Assembly: GCF_034355335.1 (NCBI RefSeq)
Contig: NZ_CP136422.1
Location: forward strand, 616,001-680,000
Reading direction: 5' to 3'
Origin: Blautia coccoides
GTDB lineage: Bacteria > Bacillota > Clostridia > Lachnospirales > Lachnospiraceae
DNA length: 64,000 bases
The position numbers and the translations under genes are program-made. The notes beneath the pieces were generated by a model. It saw only the letters and a list, made by a program, of their open reading frames with translations, ran no database searches and had not been told where the DNA came from. Numbering within the stretch: the first letter of the stretch is position 1; each line of letters starts with the position of its first letter. Of the stretch, positions 52,949 to 60,913 are shown one piece after another.

Positions 52949-53788
52949 ATGAACAAGTTAGAACTTCAGAAGACAGCCAACGAAGTCCGCAAAGGCATCG
53001 TGACTGCTGTCCATTCCGCAAAAGCCGGACATCCGGGCGGATCATTATCAGCAGCAGATTTATTTACTTATCTGTATTTTCAGGAAATGAATATAGATCC
53101 CAAAGAGCCTAAGAAAGCAGACCGTGACCGTTTTGTTCTTTCTAAGGGCCACACAGCACCTGGTCTTTATTCCACACTGGCACAGAGAGGCTATTTCCCG
53201 GTGGAGGACTTGAAGACGCTGCGTCATCTCGGCTCTTATCTGCAGGGACATCCGGATATGAAACATATCCCGGGTGTTGATATGTCCAGCGGATCCCTGG
53301 GACAGGGTATCTCTGCGGCAGTAGGTATGGCATTGTCTGCCAAGATGGATGGTGCAGACTATCGTGTCTATACACTTCTGGGAGACGGTGAGATCCAGGA
53401 AGGCCAGGTTTGGGAGGCATCTATGTTTGCCGGCTTTAGAAAATTGGACAACCTGGTAGTGATTGTGGACAACAACGGACTTCAGATTGACGGAAGCATA
53501 GAAGATGTTTGTTCTCCGTACCCGATTGACAAAAAATTTGAAGCCTTCAACTTCCACGTGATCAATGTTGCAGACGGCAATGACATTGACCAGCTTGAGG
53601 CAGCTTTCAAAGAGGCCAGAGAGACAAAGGGAATGCCCACTGCGATCATTATGAAGACAGTGAAGGGAAAAGGTGTTTCCTTTATGGAGAATTCTGCCGG
53701 ATGGCATGGAAAAGCTCCGAATGATGCAGAATATGAAATCGCTATGGCGGATTTGGAAAAGGCAGGTGAAGCATTATGTCAGAAGTAA
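52949..53788 (+). CDS. Transketolase, N-terminal subunit
   Basis: The product has 279 residues. It carries the thiamine-diphosphate pyrophosphate-binding half of transketolase: SAKAGHPGGSLSAADLFTYL, KGHTAPGLYSTLAQRGYF, and LGDGEIQEGQVWEASMFAG followed by DNNGLQIDG. In this split form the pyrimidine half is encoded by the next gene, which overlaps by 13 bases, so the two subunits are made together. It has a strong AGGAGGAAG ribosome site. Confidence 0.95.
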   Translation: MNKLELQKTANEVRKGIVTAVHSAKAGHPGGSLSAADLFTYLYFQEMNIDPKEPKKADRDRFVLSKGHTAPGLYSTLAQRGYFPVEDLKTLRHLGSYLQGHPDMKHIPGVDMSSGSLGQGISAAVGMALSAKMDGADYRVYTLLGDGEIQEGQVWEASMFAGFRKLDNLVVIVDNNGLQIDGSIEDVCSPYPIDKKFEAFNFHVINVADGNDIDQLEAAFKEARETKGMPTAIIMKTVKGKGVSFMENSAGWHGKAPNDAEYEIAMADLEKAGEALCQK

Positions 53789-54714
53789 AGAAGATCGCAA
53801 CCAGAGAAAGCTATGGAAACGCATTAGTAGAGTTAGGCAAAAAATACGACAACCTGGTAGTCCTGGACGCCGACCTGGCAGGTGCTACAAAAACCGGTAC
53901 ATTCCAGAAGGCATTTCCGGAGCGTCATATTGACTGCGGTATTGCGGAATGTGATATGATGGGTATTGCAGCAGGTATGTCAACTACCGGAAAAGTTCCC
54001 TTTGCCAGCACATTTGCCATGTTCGCGGCAGGACGTGCTTATGAGCAGGTGCGCAATTCCATCGGATATCCGCATCTGAATGTGAAGATCGGCGCTACCC
54101 ATGCAGGTATCTCCGTAGGTGAAGACGGCGCGACACATCAGTGCAACGAGGACATGGCTCTGATGCGTACGATCCCGGGAATGGTTATCTTAAATCCCTC
54201 CGATGATGTTGAGGCAAAAGCTGCGGTTGAGGCTGCATATCAGCATGAAGGTCCTGTTTATCTGAGATTCGGACGTCTGGCTGTTCCGGTTATCAATGAC
54301 AAGCCGGATTATAAATTTGAAATCGGAAAAGGTATCGTTTTGAGAGAAGGAAAAGATGTGACTATTTTTGCTACAGGTCTCTGTGTAAGTGAGACTTTGG
54401 CTGCCGCTGAGAAACTGGCTGCAGACGGAATTGACGCAAAAGTGGTAAACATCCATACGATCAAACCTCTGGATGAGGAATTGGTTGTGAAAGCAGCACA
54501 GGAGACTGGCAAAGTGGTTACTGTGGAAGAGCACTCTGTGATCGGAGGACTGGGTGGAGCTATTGCCGAGGTTCTGAGCGAGAAGGCACCCACAAAAATG
54601 CTGAGGATCGGTATCAATGATGTATTCGGTGAGTCCGGCCCTGCAGTAAAGCTGCTGGAGAAATACGGCATTGATGCAAACGGTATCTATGCGAAAGTAA
54701 AAGCGTTTGTGTAA
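53776..54714 (+). CDS. Transketolase, C-terminal subunit
   Basis: The product has 312 residues. It holds the pyrimidine-binding domain (TRESYGNALVELGKKYDNLV, HIDCGIAECDMMGIAAGMS with the catalytic Glu) and the C-terminal transketolase domain (TIFATGLCVSETLAAAEKLA). With the N-terminal subunit it moves two-carbon units between sugar phosphates. It ends the fsa-tkt operon; a terminator follows. Confidence 0.95.
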   Translation: MSEVKKIATRESYGNALVELGKKYDNLVVLDADLAGATKTGTFQKAFPERHIDCGIAECDMMGIAAGMSTTGKVPFASTFAMFAAGRAYEQVRNSIGYPHLNVKIGATHAGISVGEDGATHQCNEDMALMRTIPGMVILNPSDDVEAKAAVEAAYQHEGPVYLRFGRLAVPVINDKPDYKFEIGKGIVLREGKDVTIFATGLCVSETLAAAEKLAADGIDAKVVNIHTIKPLDEELVVKAAQETGKVVTVEEHSVIGGLGGAIAEVLSEKAPTKMLRIGINDVFGESGPAVKLLEKYGIDANGIYAKVKAFV

Positions 54715-54792
54715 GATTCCGGCTGTGAACAACAGGCCTTTACAAAAAATAATATATGTTTTAAAATCAGGTTAGAAACCTGGTTGATGTGA

Positions 54793-54824
54793 GGGATGTC
54801 ACCGGCAGGGGGCATCCCTTTTAT
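54793..54824 (+). terminator. Terminator after the transketolase operon
   Basis: GGGATG (54793-54798) and CATCCC (54813-54818) followed by TTTTATT. A smaller CAGGTT-AGA-AACCTG hairpin (54768-54782) lies just upstream. Confidence 0.75.
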
Positions 54825-54908
54825 TACCCGGAAAAGTCCCCCGGACTTTCTATGCAGCAATGAAGTTCTGCAGAAAGTATGAAAAAGGCATAAAGGAGTA
54901 TGACATAT

Positions 54909-55622
54909 ATGAAGCGTAAGGGGTTGTTCAGAAGGAAGTCCTCTCATGTGAGTACAGTTAAGGATGAAGGGAATGAGGAGTTTTATGAGTGTATAAAGGA
55001 TCTGGTCCATCATCCTTATGTGCTCAGGATGAAGGAGTATCCCCATCACTGTGAGACAAACTGCTACCAGCATTGTCTGAATGTGGCCTATTATAATTTC
55101 CGTATCTGCAAATTCTTTGGTCTGGACGCCAGATCAGCGGCAAGGGCTGGGATGCTGCACGATCTGTTTCTCTATGACTGGAGAGGACACAGGAAAAAGA
55201 CAGGTGATCCGGTACATGCCATGACCCATCCGCATGCTGCGCTGCACAATGCAAAAAAATACTTCCAGCTCAATAAGCTGGAAGAAGAAATTATTTTAAA
55301 GCACATGTTTCCGGTAACTCCGGTTCCGCCCATGCACAGAGAGGCATGGATCATTACCCTGACGGATAAATATTGCGGAACCTGTGAGATTGGCAGGTAT
55401 TACTACCATGCCTGGTTCCCAAGGGGTATTTATTATATGGCAAAGCAACTGATGAAAAGAGTCTTCGGCGAGGATTACCGTTACCAGGATTATCAGCTCC
55501 CCTTTGGTTTGGCAGCCGCGGATTCCGCAGACAGTGAGGTCAATTTCGTCAGGCTGCGCCGGCGCTCCTCCTCCGGATGGAAGAAGGCCAGAAGAGATGG
55601 GCGGCGTGTGCCAAAGTATTGA
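54909..55622 (+). CDS. HD-domain phosphohydrolase-like protein
   Basis: The product has 237 residues. ATG 54909 is about 10 bases after AAGGAG; ATG 54900 abuts that site. The HD motif is visible: CYQHCLNVAYYNFRICKFFG (first His), GMLHDLFLYDW (HD pair) and a distal WIITLTDKYCGT Asp. Such enzymes hydrolyse phosphate esters or nucleotides. The basic C-terminal tail (about 190-237, LRRRSSSGWKKARRDGRRVP) lies wholly in the region overlapping the opposite-strand YyaC gene, so it may be a late extension. The function is unknown. Confidence 0.8.
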   Translation: MKRKGLFRRKSSHVSTVKDEGNEEFYECIKDLVHHPYVLRMKEYPHHCETNCYQHCLNVAYYNFRICKFFGLDARSAARAGMLHDLFLYDWRGHRKKTGDPVHAMTHPHAALHNAKKYFQLNKLEEEIILKHMFPVTPVPPMHREAWIITLTDKYCGTCEIGRYYYHAWFPRGIYYMAKQLMKRVFGEDYRYQDYQLPFGLAAADSADSEVNFVRLRRRSSSGWKKARRDGRRVPKY

Positions 55623-56182
55623 CGATGCGCCACCAGGATCCCTGAGACAATGGCATCTGCCAGTTCCATGACTGTGGACAGACGTGTTGTCTGCAGAAGA
55701 AAATGCTCAAATGCTCCCGACAGGTTGACAATACCGGTAATGGATATGTCGCCTACCGGGGGCAGTTTCTTTTTTACACCCAGACCCGGCTCCAGGGAGC
55801 CTTGTCCTACGGTGACATAGCCCTGGTGCTTTTTGGAACCCAGGGATGCGTCGATGGCCACAGTCAGGCTGTTGGGATGTTCTTTTTTTACGGATTCCAC
55901 GGTTTCCTGGAGATTCAGGGCATGGACAGGGTTGGCGAGGGTGCCGTATATACTGCATCGGTTCAGATGTTCTTTTGACAGGCGGTGGCCTATGAGAGGG
56001 CCGAGACTGTCCCCGGTTATGCGGTCACTTCCAATACACAGGAAGACAAGTTCTTCAAAATTGCTGTCGGATTTGGCGTATAGTTCTGTAAGCAGGGAGC
56101 CGATTTTGTTACCGGCCCGGTCTGTGCGGCTTTCAATATAGTAAACGGGCGTATCAAGGTGTGTGTCCATATTTTTATCCAT
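55493..56182 (-). CDS. yyaC: Spore protein YyaC (DUF1256, Gpr/HybD-like protease fold)
   Basis: The product has 229 residues. The family signature is FLCIGSDRITGDSLGPLIGH near residue 48, then GTLANPVHALNLQETVE, VAIDASLGSKKHQGYVTVGQ and DISITGIVNLSG. The fold is that of hydrogenase-maturation/Gpr-type proteases, and the gene is restricted to endospore formers. The last 40 residues are encoded antisense to the end of the HD gene, a 130-base overlap. It supports a spore-forming host. Confidence 0.92.
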   Translation of the reverse strand: MDKNMDTHLDTPVYYIESRTDRAGNKIGSLLTELYAKSDSNFEELVFLCIGSDRITGDSLGPLIGHRLSKEHLNRCSIYGTLANPVHALNLQETVESVKKEHPNSLTVAIDASLGSKKHQGYVTVGQGSLEPGLGVKKKLPPVGDISITGIVNLSGAFEHFLLQTTRLSTVMELADAIVSGILVAHRQYFGTRRPSLLAFFHPEEERRRSLTKLTSLSAESAAAKPKGS

Positions 56183-56334
56183 CCTTTCTTTCCCCTATTT
56201 TGTCCGTTTTTTCCTCTCTTTATCCTGTCTTTTTAACGGGATGTTTGTCGTTAAAAAAAGGCATGTACCTTTCTTAATCCGCTAAATTTCGCAGACTATT
56301 CGTGCTATCCTGTTGCCCAAAGGGGTGAATCTTT

Positions 56335-57711
56335 ATGATAGAAATAGTCTACGAAAAAGAAAAACAAAAGCCTGAGGGAAATGAAGGATTCTTCCGCATT
56401 CCCAACAACATACGCCAGATAGGAGAAGTCAACGAAACACAAAAAATCTATATAGAAGATTATGCGTACACTTACCTTTGTAGAATCTCTTCCGGAAATT
56501 CTTCAAAAGGAAAAGCAGCGATTCTTCTGGGACAGGCCAACTGGAAAGAAGGCGTTTCCTACCTTTTTGTGAAAAGTGCCGTTGTGCTCCCTGACATGGA
56601 AATTACTGAAGAACACCTTTCCTTTACCAGGGAAATATGGAATCACGTGTATGAGAAGAACAAGGAATATTTTCCGGATCAGGAAATTGTGGGATGGTAC
56701 CTGTCCATTCCCGGATGCTCCATGGAGCTGCACGAGGTTATCTGCCGGACCCATTTGGATCATTTCGGCGGCAATGACAAGGTGCTCATGGTGATGGAAC
56801 CCCTTGAAAAAGAAGAAGCGTTTTACCGATATGATGACGGAGAATTGTCAAGACAGCCGGGTTTTTATATTTACTATGAAAAAAATGAACCTATGCAGAA
56901 CTTTCTGGTGGCCCAGAATGACAAGGCTGAGACGAAAAGCGAGCAGGTCAGTGACCAGGCAGTGAAGACATTCCGGAAAAAAGTGGAGACAAAGTCTGAA
57001 GGGAAGAAACAGACGAAAAATATCCCTGTGTTCCGCACTGCCAGCGTATGTATGATGGTGGCTGTGCTGGCTGTGGGCGTCCTGTATCTCAATGATTATC
57101 AAAAACTGAAAAAGACAGAGACGGTCATCTCCAAGCTGGACGATAAAAACAGCGGCAAGGAACTGGTTGAGACAAAACCGGTCAACGGCCTGGTTTCTGA
57201 GAATCAGAAAGAGGAGAATCAGGATGGGGCAGATAAAGATGCGGCAGGGACAGACGCTGAAAACAGCGGCGCTGATACCGGTGCGGCAGATCCTGCCTCC
57301 GGCGCAGAGGACAACACTTCCGGAGACAGGAAGGATACAGATGAGCAAAAGGACAATGCGGAAGTTCAGGGTGACGATGCGGCAGAGAAAAATACAGACG
57401 GCAGCAGTAAGGATGCATCAGGAACAGATGCAAAAACAGACAGCCAGTCCGACGGCAAAGACAGCAAGAGCAGTAAAGACAGCAAGGACAGTGCAGACAG
57501 CGGGAAAGCGCAGAATGACAGTGATGACACGGATTCCGGCCAGACTGCAGGTTCCGCACACCAGTCCTATACCATTCACGAGGGCGACACTATAACCAGT
57601 ATCAGTATGAGATACTATGGCAACAGCTCTAAAATCAAAGAAATCTGTGCCTTGAACGGCCTGTCTCCGGAAGATTTTATTTTCCCAGGACAAAAAATTT
57701 TACTCCCGTAG
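56335..57711 (+). CDS. MPN/JAMM-like domain - TM - LysM protein with lost catalytic residues
   Basis: The product has 458 residues. Residues 25-160 resemble an MPN/JAMM domain: AILLGQANWKEG strand and EIVGWYLSIPGCSMELHEVI, aligned to GWYHSHP...SxxD of Rpn11-type proteins. The two metal His are Leu123 and Ile125, and the Ser and Asp are His133 and Ile136, so the site is dead. A membrane helix is at about 240-258. It is followed by a 150-residue Asp/Ser/Lys/Gly-rich linker and a C-terminal LysM domain (SYTIHEGDTITSISMRYYGN). The MPN part would be cytoplasmic and the LysM outside on peptidoglycan, linking inside and wall. The substrate or partner is unknown. Confidence 0.75.
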   Translation: MIEIVYEKEKQKPEGNEGFFRIPNNIRQIGEVNETQKIYIEDYAYTYLCRISSGNSSKGKAAILLGQANWKEGVSYLFVKSAVVLPDMEITEEHLSFTREIWNHVYEKNKEYFPDQEIVGWYLSIPGCSMELHEVICRTHLDHFGGNDKVLMVMEPLEKEEAFYRYDDGELSRQPGFYIYYEKNEPMQNFLVAQNDKAETKSEQVSDQAVKTFRKKVETKSEGKKQTKNIPVFRTASVCMMVAVLAVGVLYLNDYQKLKKTETVISKLDDKNSGKELVETKPVNGLVSENQKEENQDGADKDAAGTDAENSGADTGAADPASGAEDNTSGDRKDTDEQKDNAEVQGDDAAEKNTDGSSKDASGTDAKTDSQSDGKDSKSSKDSKDSADSGKAQNDSDDTDSGQTAGSAHQSYTIHEGDTITSISMRYYGNSSKIKEICALNGLSPEDFIFPGQKILLP

Positions 57712-57721
57712 AATTTTGTGC

Positions 57722-57727
57722 TATAAT
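57722..57727 (+). promoter_or_regulatory. Extended -10 promoter element before the DUF5711-type gene
   Basis: TGCTATAAT (57719-57727) with a weak -35 (TTACTC near 57700) inside the end of the LysM gene. Confidence 0.5.
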
Positions 57728-57764
57728 AGCCGAAAACAGTTACAGATTCAATAAGGAAAAGTGA

Positions 57765-58928
57765 ATGGAAGATAATAAAACAAACGAAAAAAGAAAAAAG
57801 AAATCCCGCAGACACAGAAGGCAGCAGCTAAAGCGCGTCTTAATAGCTGCCCTGATCGTCATAGCTGTGGTCATTATCGCCGTGGTGGTAATACAGCGCA
57901 GAACATATCACAAGTATTCCGTACAGTCCTCAGCCAAGAATGAGGATGTACAGTCAGCCGGTTATGTAAAGCTTGGGGACTGTGTTCTCAAATATGCATC
58001 GGACGGTGCGTCACTGCTGAACCAGAAGCAGGAGACAGTCTGGAAGCAGAGCTATGAGATGACAGATCCCGTGGCGGACGTCCGGGAGGAGACAGCAGTG
58101 GTGGCTGACAAGGAAGGCACCCTGATGTATATCTTCAAGAAGGATGCTCCCGTAGGTGCTGTGGAGACCAGTATGCCGATCCTCAAGGCAAGAGTGGCTC
58201 AGAGTGGTGTAGTGGCAGCCATTCTCCAGGACGGAGAGAAGACATGGATTGATTTCTATGCCACAGACGGCAGCCTGATCGCAGAAAACCAGACCAGAAT
58301 AGACAGCCCCGGATATCCGGTAGATTTGGCTGTTTCCCCTGACGGAAAGCTGATCATGATCTCCTATCTCTATGTGGAGGACGGACAGACCACCAGTTAT
58401 GTGGCCTTTTATAATTTTGGCGATGAAGGACAGGGAGAGATTGACAATATCGTTGCCGGATTTACATATGACGGCGTAGTAGTTCCACAGGTGGTGTACC
58501 TGGGAAGCGGTGTTTCAGCGGCTTTCAGGGATGATGGATTCTCCATATATGAGGGCGGCAGTGTGCCCAAGGAGAAGACGAAAAAGGAGATCAAGACAGA
58601 CATAGTCAGCACTTTTTATAATGAAAACTATGTGGGACTTGTTTCAAAAAGTGACGGGAAAGACGAGAAATACAAAATGACGGTATATGACCTTTCCGGA
58701 AAAGAAAAATTCAGCCGCAGTTTTAATATGGAATATAAGAATATCCGTATCAGTGATGATATGATCATTATGAATAATGACAGTCAGGTATCCATGTATT
58801 CTTTGAGCGGGATTGAGAAGTTCAATGGAAATATGGATGAGGGAGTCATCAAAGACATTTTCAAAATGGGTTCCAACCGGTATATTCTAGTGTCTGAGAA
58901 TGGAATCAAGACGATCAAATTAAAATAG
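57765..58928 (+). CDS. DUF5711-type membrane-anchored beta-propeller protein
   Basis: The product has 387 residues. A very basic N-terminus (KRKKKSRRHRRQQLKR) and a membrane helix at about 24-46 give an inside N-terminus and an outside C-terminal part. The outer part has repeated beta blocks (VKLGDCVLKYASDGASLLN, FSIYEGGSVPKEK, SQVSMYSLSGIEKF), consistent with a beta-propeller of the DUF5711 type. It lies between the LysM protein and CvpA, possibly as part of a cell-envelope cluster. The function is unknown. Confidence 0.75.
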   Translation: MEDNKTNEKRKKKSRRHRRQQLKRVLIAALIVIAVVIIAVVVIQRRTYHKYSVQSSAKNEDVQSAGYVKLGDCVLKYASDGASLLNQKQETVWKQSYEMTDPVADVREETAVVADKEGTLMYIFKKDAPVGAVETSMPILKARVAQSGVVAAILQDGEKTWIDFYATDGSLIAENQTRIDSPGYPVDLAVSPDGKLIMISYLYVEDGQTTSYVAFYNFGDEGQGEIDNIVAGFTYDGVVVPQVVYLGSGVSAAFRDDGFSIYEGGSVPKEKTKKEIKTDIVSTFYNENYVGLVSKSDGKDEKYKMTVYDLSGKEKFSRSFNMEYKNIRISDDMIIMNNDSQVSMYSLSGIEKFNGNMDEGVIKDIFKMGSNRYILVSENGIKTIKLK

Positions 58929-58941
58929 TAAAAAAGATGTG

Positions 58942-58976
58942 GGAGCTGCCGGCGGATACGCGGCAGCTTCGTTTAT
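58942..58976 (+). terminator. Probable terminator after the DUF5711-type gene
   Basis: GAGCTGCC and a matching GGCAGCTTC arm form a stem followed by GTTTATCC; the T-tract is weak. Confidence 0.45.
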
Positions 58977-59045
58977 CCGGAGGCGTCTAAGAATCGGTTC
59001 CGTCGGTCTGTAAATCTACATTGGGATTCAACATAGGAGAAAATT

Positions 59046-59732
59046 ATGAATTGGCTTAATATTGTTGTACTTGCTGTATTTGTATTATGTATTATGAATG
59101 GAATACGCAGAGGGTTTATCAGGACAGTCGCAGCTATGTTTTCCATTCTTGTGAGCATGGTGCTTGTCTATTTTCTGAACCCTTATGTGGTGGATTTTGT
59201 GGAGGAGAAAACACCGATCTATGATACGATCGAGGAAAAGTGCAGTGCATCCATAGCAGCAGGTCTGGAAGGAGAGCTTGGAGAACAGGATCAGACAGCC
59301 TTCATCGAAGAGCTTCCTCTGCCGGAAAGTATGAAAAGCATGCTGAAGGAAAGCGGGAAATCCTATGGGAATTCTCTGGCAGAGGTTTTTGCAGGGTATC
59401 TGTCCTCATCCATTGCCCATATGATCGTCAACAGCTTGTCTTTTCTGGTCACATTTTTTGTGGTGTCTCTGATCCTGCGGTTTGCCGTGGCGGCTCTTGA
59501 CAGCATCTTCAGTCTGCCGGTGCTCAGCCTGCTGAACCGCACGGCGGGAGCGGCGGCAGGCTGTGTGCAGGGGCTTCTCATTGTCTGGGTGTTTTTTCTG
59601 GTGGTCACCCTGTTCTGGAGTACGGATTGGGGAAGGGCTGCTGTGGAGATGGCAAAAGAGAACCCTATTACAAAGTGGCTCTATGATTCCAACCTGCTCC
59701 TCAAATTCGTATCAGGATTTTTGAAAATATAG
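59046..59732 (+). CDS. CvpA-family membrane protein
   Basis: The product has 228 residues. Four hydrophobic segments are visible (about 3-18, 23-41, 120-147, 175-197). The family pattern NGIRRGFIRTVAAMFSILVS at the N-terminus and LPVLSLLNRTAGAAAGCVQG near the third helix match CvpA/colicin V production proteins, which take part in envelope processes. The LacI-family gene follows after 15 bases, so they may share a transcript. Confidence 0.88.
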   Translation: MNWLNIVVLAVFVLCIMNGIRRGFIRTVAAMFSILVSMVLVYFLNPYVVDFVEEKTPIYDTIEEKCSASIAAGLEGELGEQDQTAFIEELPLPESMKSMLKESGKSYGNSLAEVFAGYLSSSIAHMIVNSLSFLVTFFVVSLILRFAVAALDSIFSLPVLSLLNRTAGAAAGCVQGLLIVWVFFLVVTLFWSTDWGRAAVEMAKENPITKWLYDSNLLLKFVSGFLKI

Positions 59733-59747
59733 AAGGAGTTTTTACAT

Positions 59748-60758
59748 ATGATCAGGATAAAGGATATTGCAAAGGAGGCTGGGGTGAGTCCAACCACAGT
59801 CTCCAATGTTATTCATGGAAATACAAAAAAGGTCTCCAAGGCCAATATTGATAAGATCCAGAAGATTCTGGAAAAAAACCAGTACATTCCCAGTATGAGC
59901 GCTCTGATGCTGGCTGAGAACCGTTCCAGATTGATCGGTGTGCTGATCGGAGAGAGGGAGGGGAAACGAAGAAGCATTGCCTCTGACCCTTTTACAAGCG
60001 TAATACTGAATTCTCTGGAGCTGGAGATCTACAGACAGAATTATTATATGCTTTTTCATCTGGCCAATTCGCAGGAAGAAAGCTGGAAGCTGGCCGCCAC
60101 TTGGAAGGTGGAGGGGTTGATCACCCTGGGTCTGTCCTCAGAGGAGAACCTGGAACTGAGTGAGAAGTGCCAGATTCCCCTGGTGAGTATTGACAACTAT
60201 TACGGGGAGAAGAAGGTGGCCAACATAGGCCTGCAGGATTTTGAGGGCGGCTATGCCATGGGAAAATTTCTGGCAGAGCAGGGACATAAGAATATTCTGT
60301 TTCTTGCGGATAATGATGTGGGCGTGGACCATGAGCGCTGGCTGGGGGTGCAGAGAGCTGTGGGGGAATTTGGAGAGAAGGGAGCGGCAGCCGGACGCAG
60401 GATCATGCCGGAGAACAGGGAAATGCGGAAGGAATGGCTGGAGGACAGTCTGGAGGATTTAAAAAGTTGCGACGCGCTCTTTTTTGCATCGGACTTCTAT
60501 GCGTTGGAAGCCATTCATTTTCTTCAGGACAAAGGTGTGGATATTCCGGGGGATGTGTCTGTGGCAGGATTTGATGACAGCCCCTATGCGGAGATATGTA
60601 GACCGGAGATCACCACAGTCCGCCAGAATATCATGAAAAAAGGCCAGGAGGCTGTGAAGCGGCTGACCAGCCTGATCCAGGGAGAAGAATTCCGGGGACA
60701 GGAGAGGCTTCCCGTAGAGGTAGTGATCAGAGATTCTGTGAAACAAAAGTCCTTATAG
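59748..60758 (+). CDS. LacI-family repressor of the adjacent sugar ABC/alpha-glucosidase operon
   Basis: The product has 336 residues. The HTH is IRIKDIAKEAGVSPTTVSNV, followed by HGNTKKVSKANIDKI. The sensor domain shows LIGVLIGEREGKR, HKNILFLADND and IPGDVSVAGFDDSPYAEIC, with EITTVRQN near the end. Two identical palindromes directly downstream flank the promoter of the sugar operon at 60914 and are its likely operators. It probably responds to a maltose- or isomaltose-type sugar, judging from the GH13 gene in the operon. Confidence 0.94.
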   Translation: MIRIKDIAKEAGVSPTTVSNVIHGNTKKVSKANIDKIQKILEKNQYIPSMSALMLAENRSRLIGVLIGEREGKRRSIASDPFTSVILNSLELEIYRQNYYMLFHLANSQEESWKLAATWKVEGLITLGLSSEENLELSEKCQIPLVSIDNYYGEKKVANIGLQDFEGGYAMGKFLAEQGHKNILFLADNDVGVDHERWLGVQRAVGEFGEKGAAAGRRIMPENREMRKEWLEDSLEDLKSCDALFFASDFYALEAIHFLQDKGVDIPGDVSVAGFDDSPYAEICRPEITTVRQNIMKKGQEAVKRLTSLIQGEEFRGQERLPVEVVIRDSVKQKSL

Positions 60759-60801
60759 TAAAAATCTACAAAAAGATAATGTGTTAATTGTATAAAAAGA
60801 C

Positions 60802-60815
60802 GTTTTGCGCAAAAC
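60802..60815. promoter_or_regulatory. LacI-type operator O1
   Basis: GTTTTGCGCAAAAC is a perfect palindrome with a central CG, the pattern of LacI/CcpA-family sites. It lies just upstream of the promoter -35 box. Confidence 0.85.
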
Positions 60816-60818
60816 CTA

Positions 60819-60847
60819 TTGTGCTGTTTCTGTCTTGTTGCTATAAT
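60819..60847 (+). promoter_or_regulatory. Promoter of the second sugar operon
   Basis: TTGTGC (60819-60824), a 17-base spacer and TATAAT (60842-60847), placed between the two operators. Confidence 0.8.
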
Positions 60848-60865
60848 TTGTGACAGATAGAAAAG

Positions 60866-60879
60866 GTTTTGCGCAAAAC
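60866..60879. promoter_or_regulatory. LacI-type operator O2
   Basis: The same palindrome GTTTTGCGCAAAAC lies just after the expected transcription start, 64 bases centre-to-centre from O1. Flanking bases (AAAGAC/GTCTTT and CCT/AGG) make O1 and O2 inverted copies of each other over about 22 bases. Confidence 0.85.
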
Positions 60880-60913
60880 GTCTTTTGTTTTTGCTGAGTG
60901 AAAGGAGAAACAT

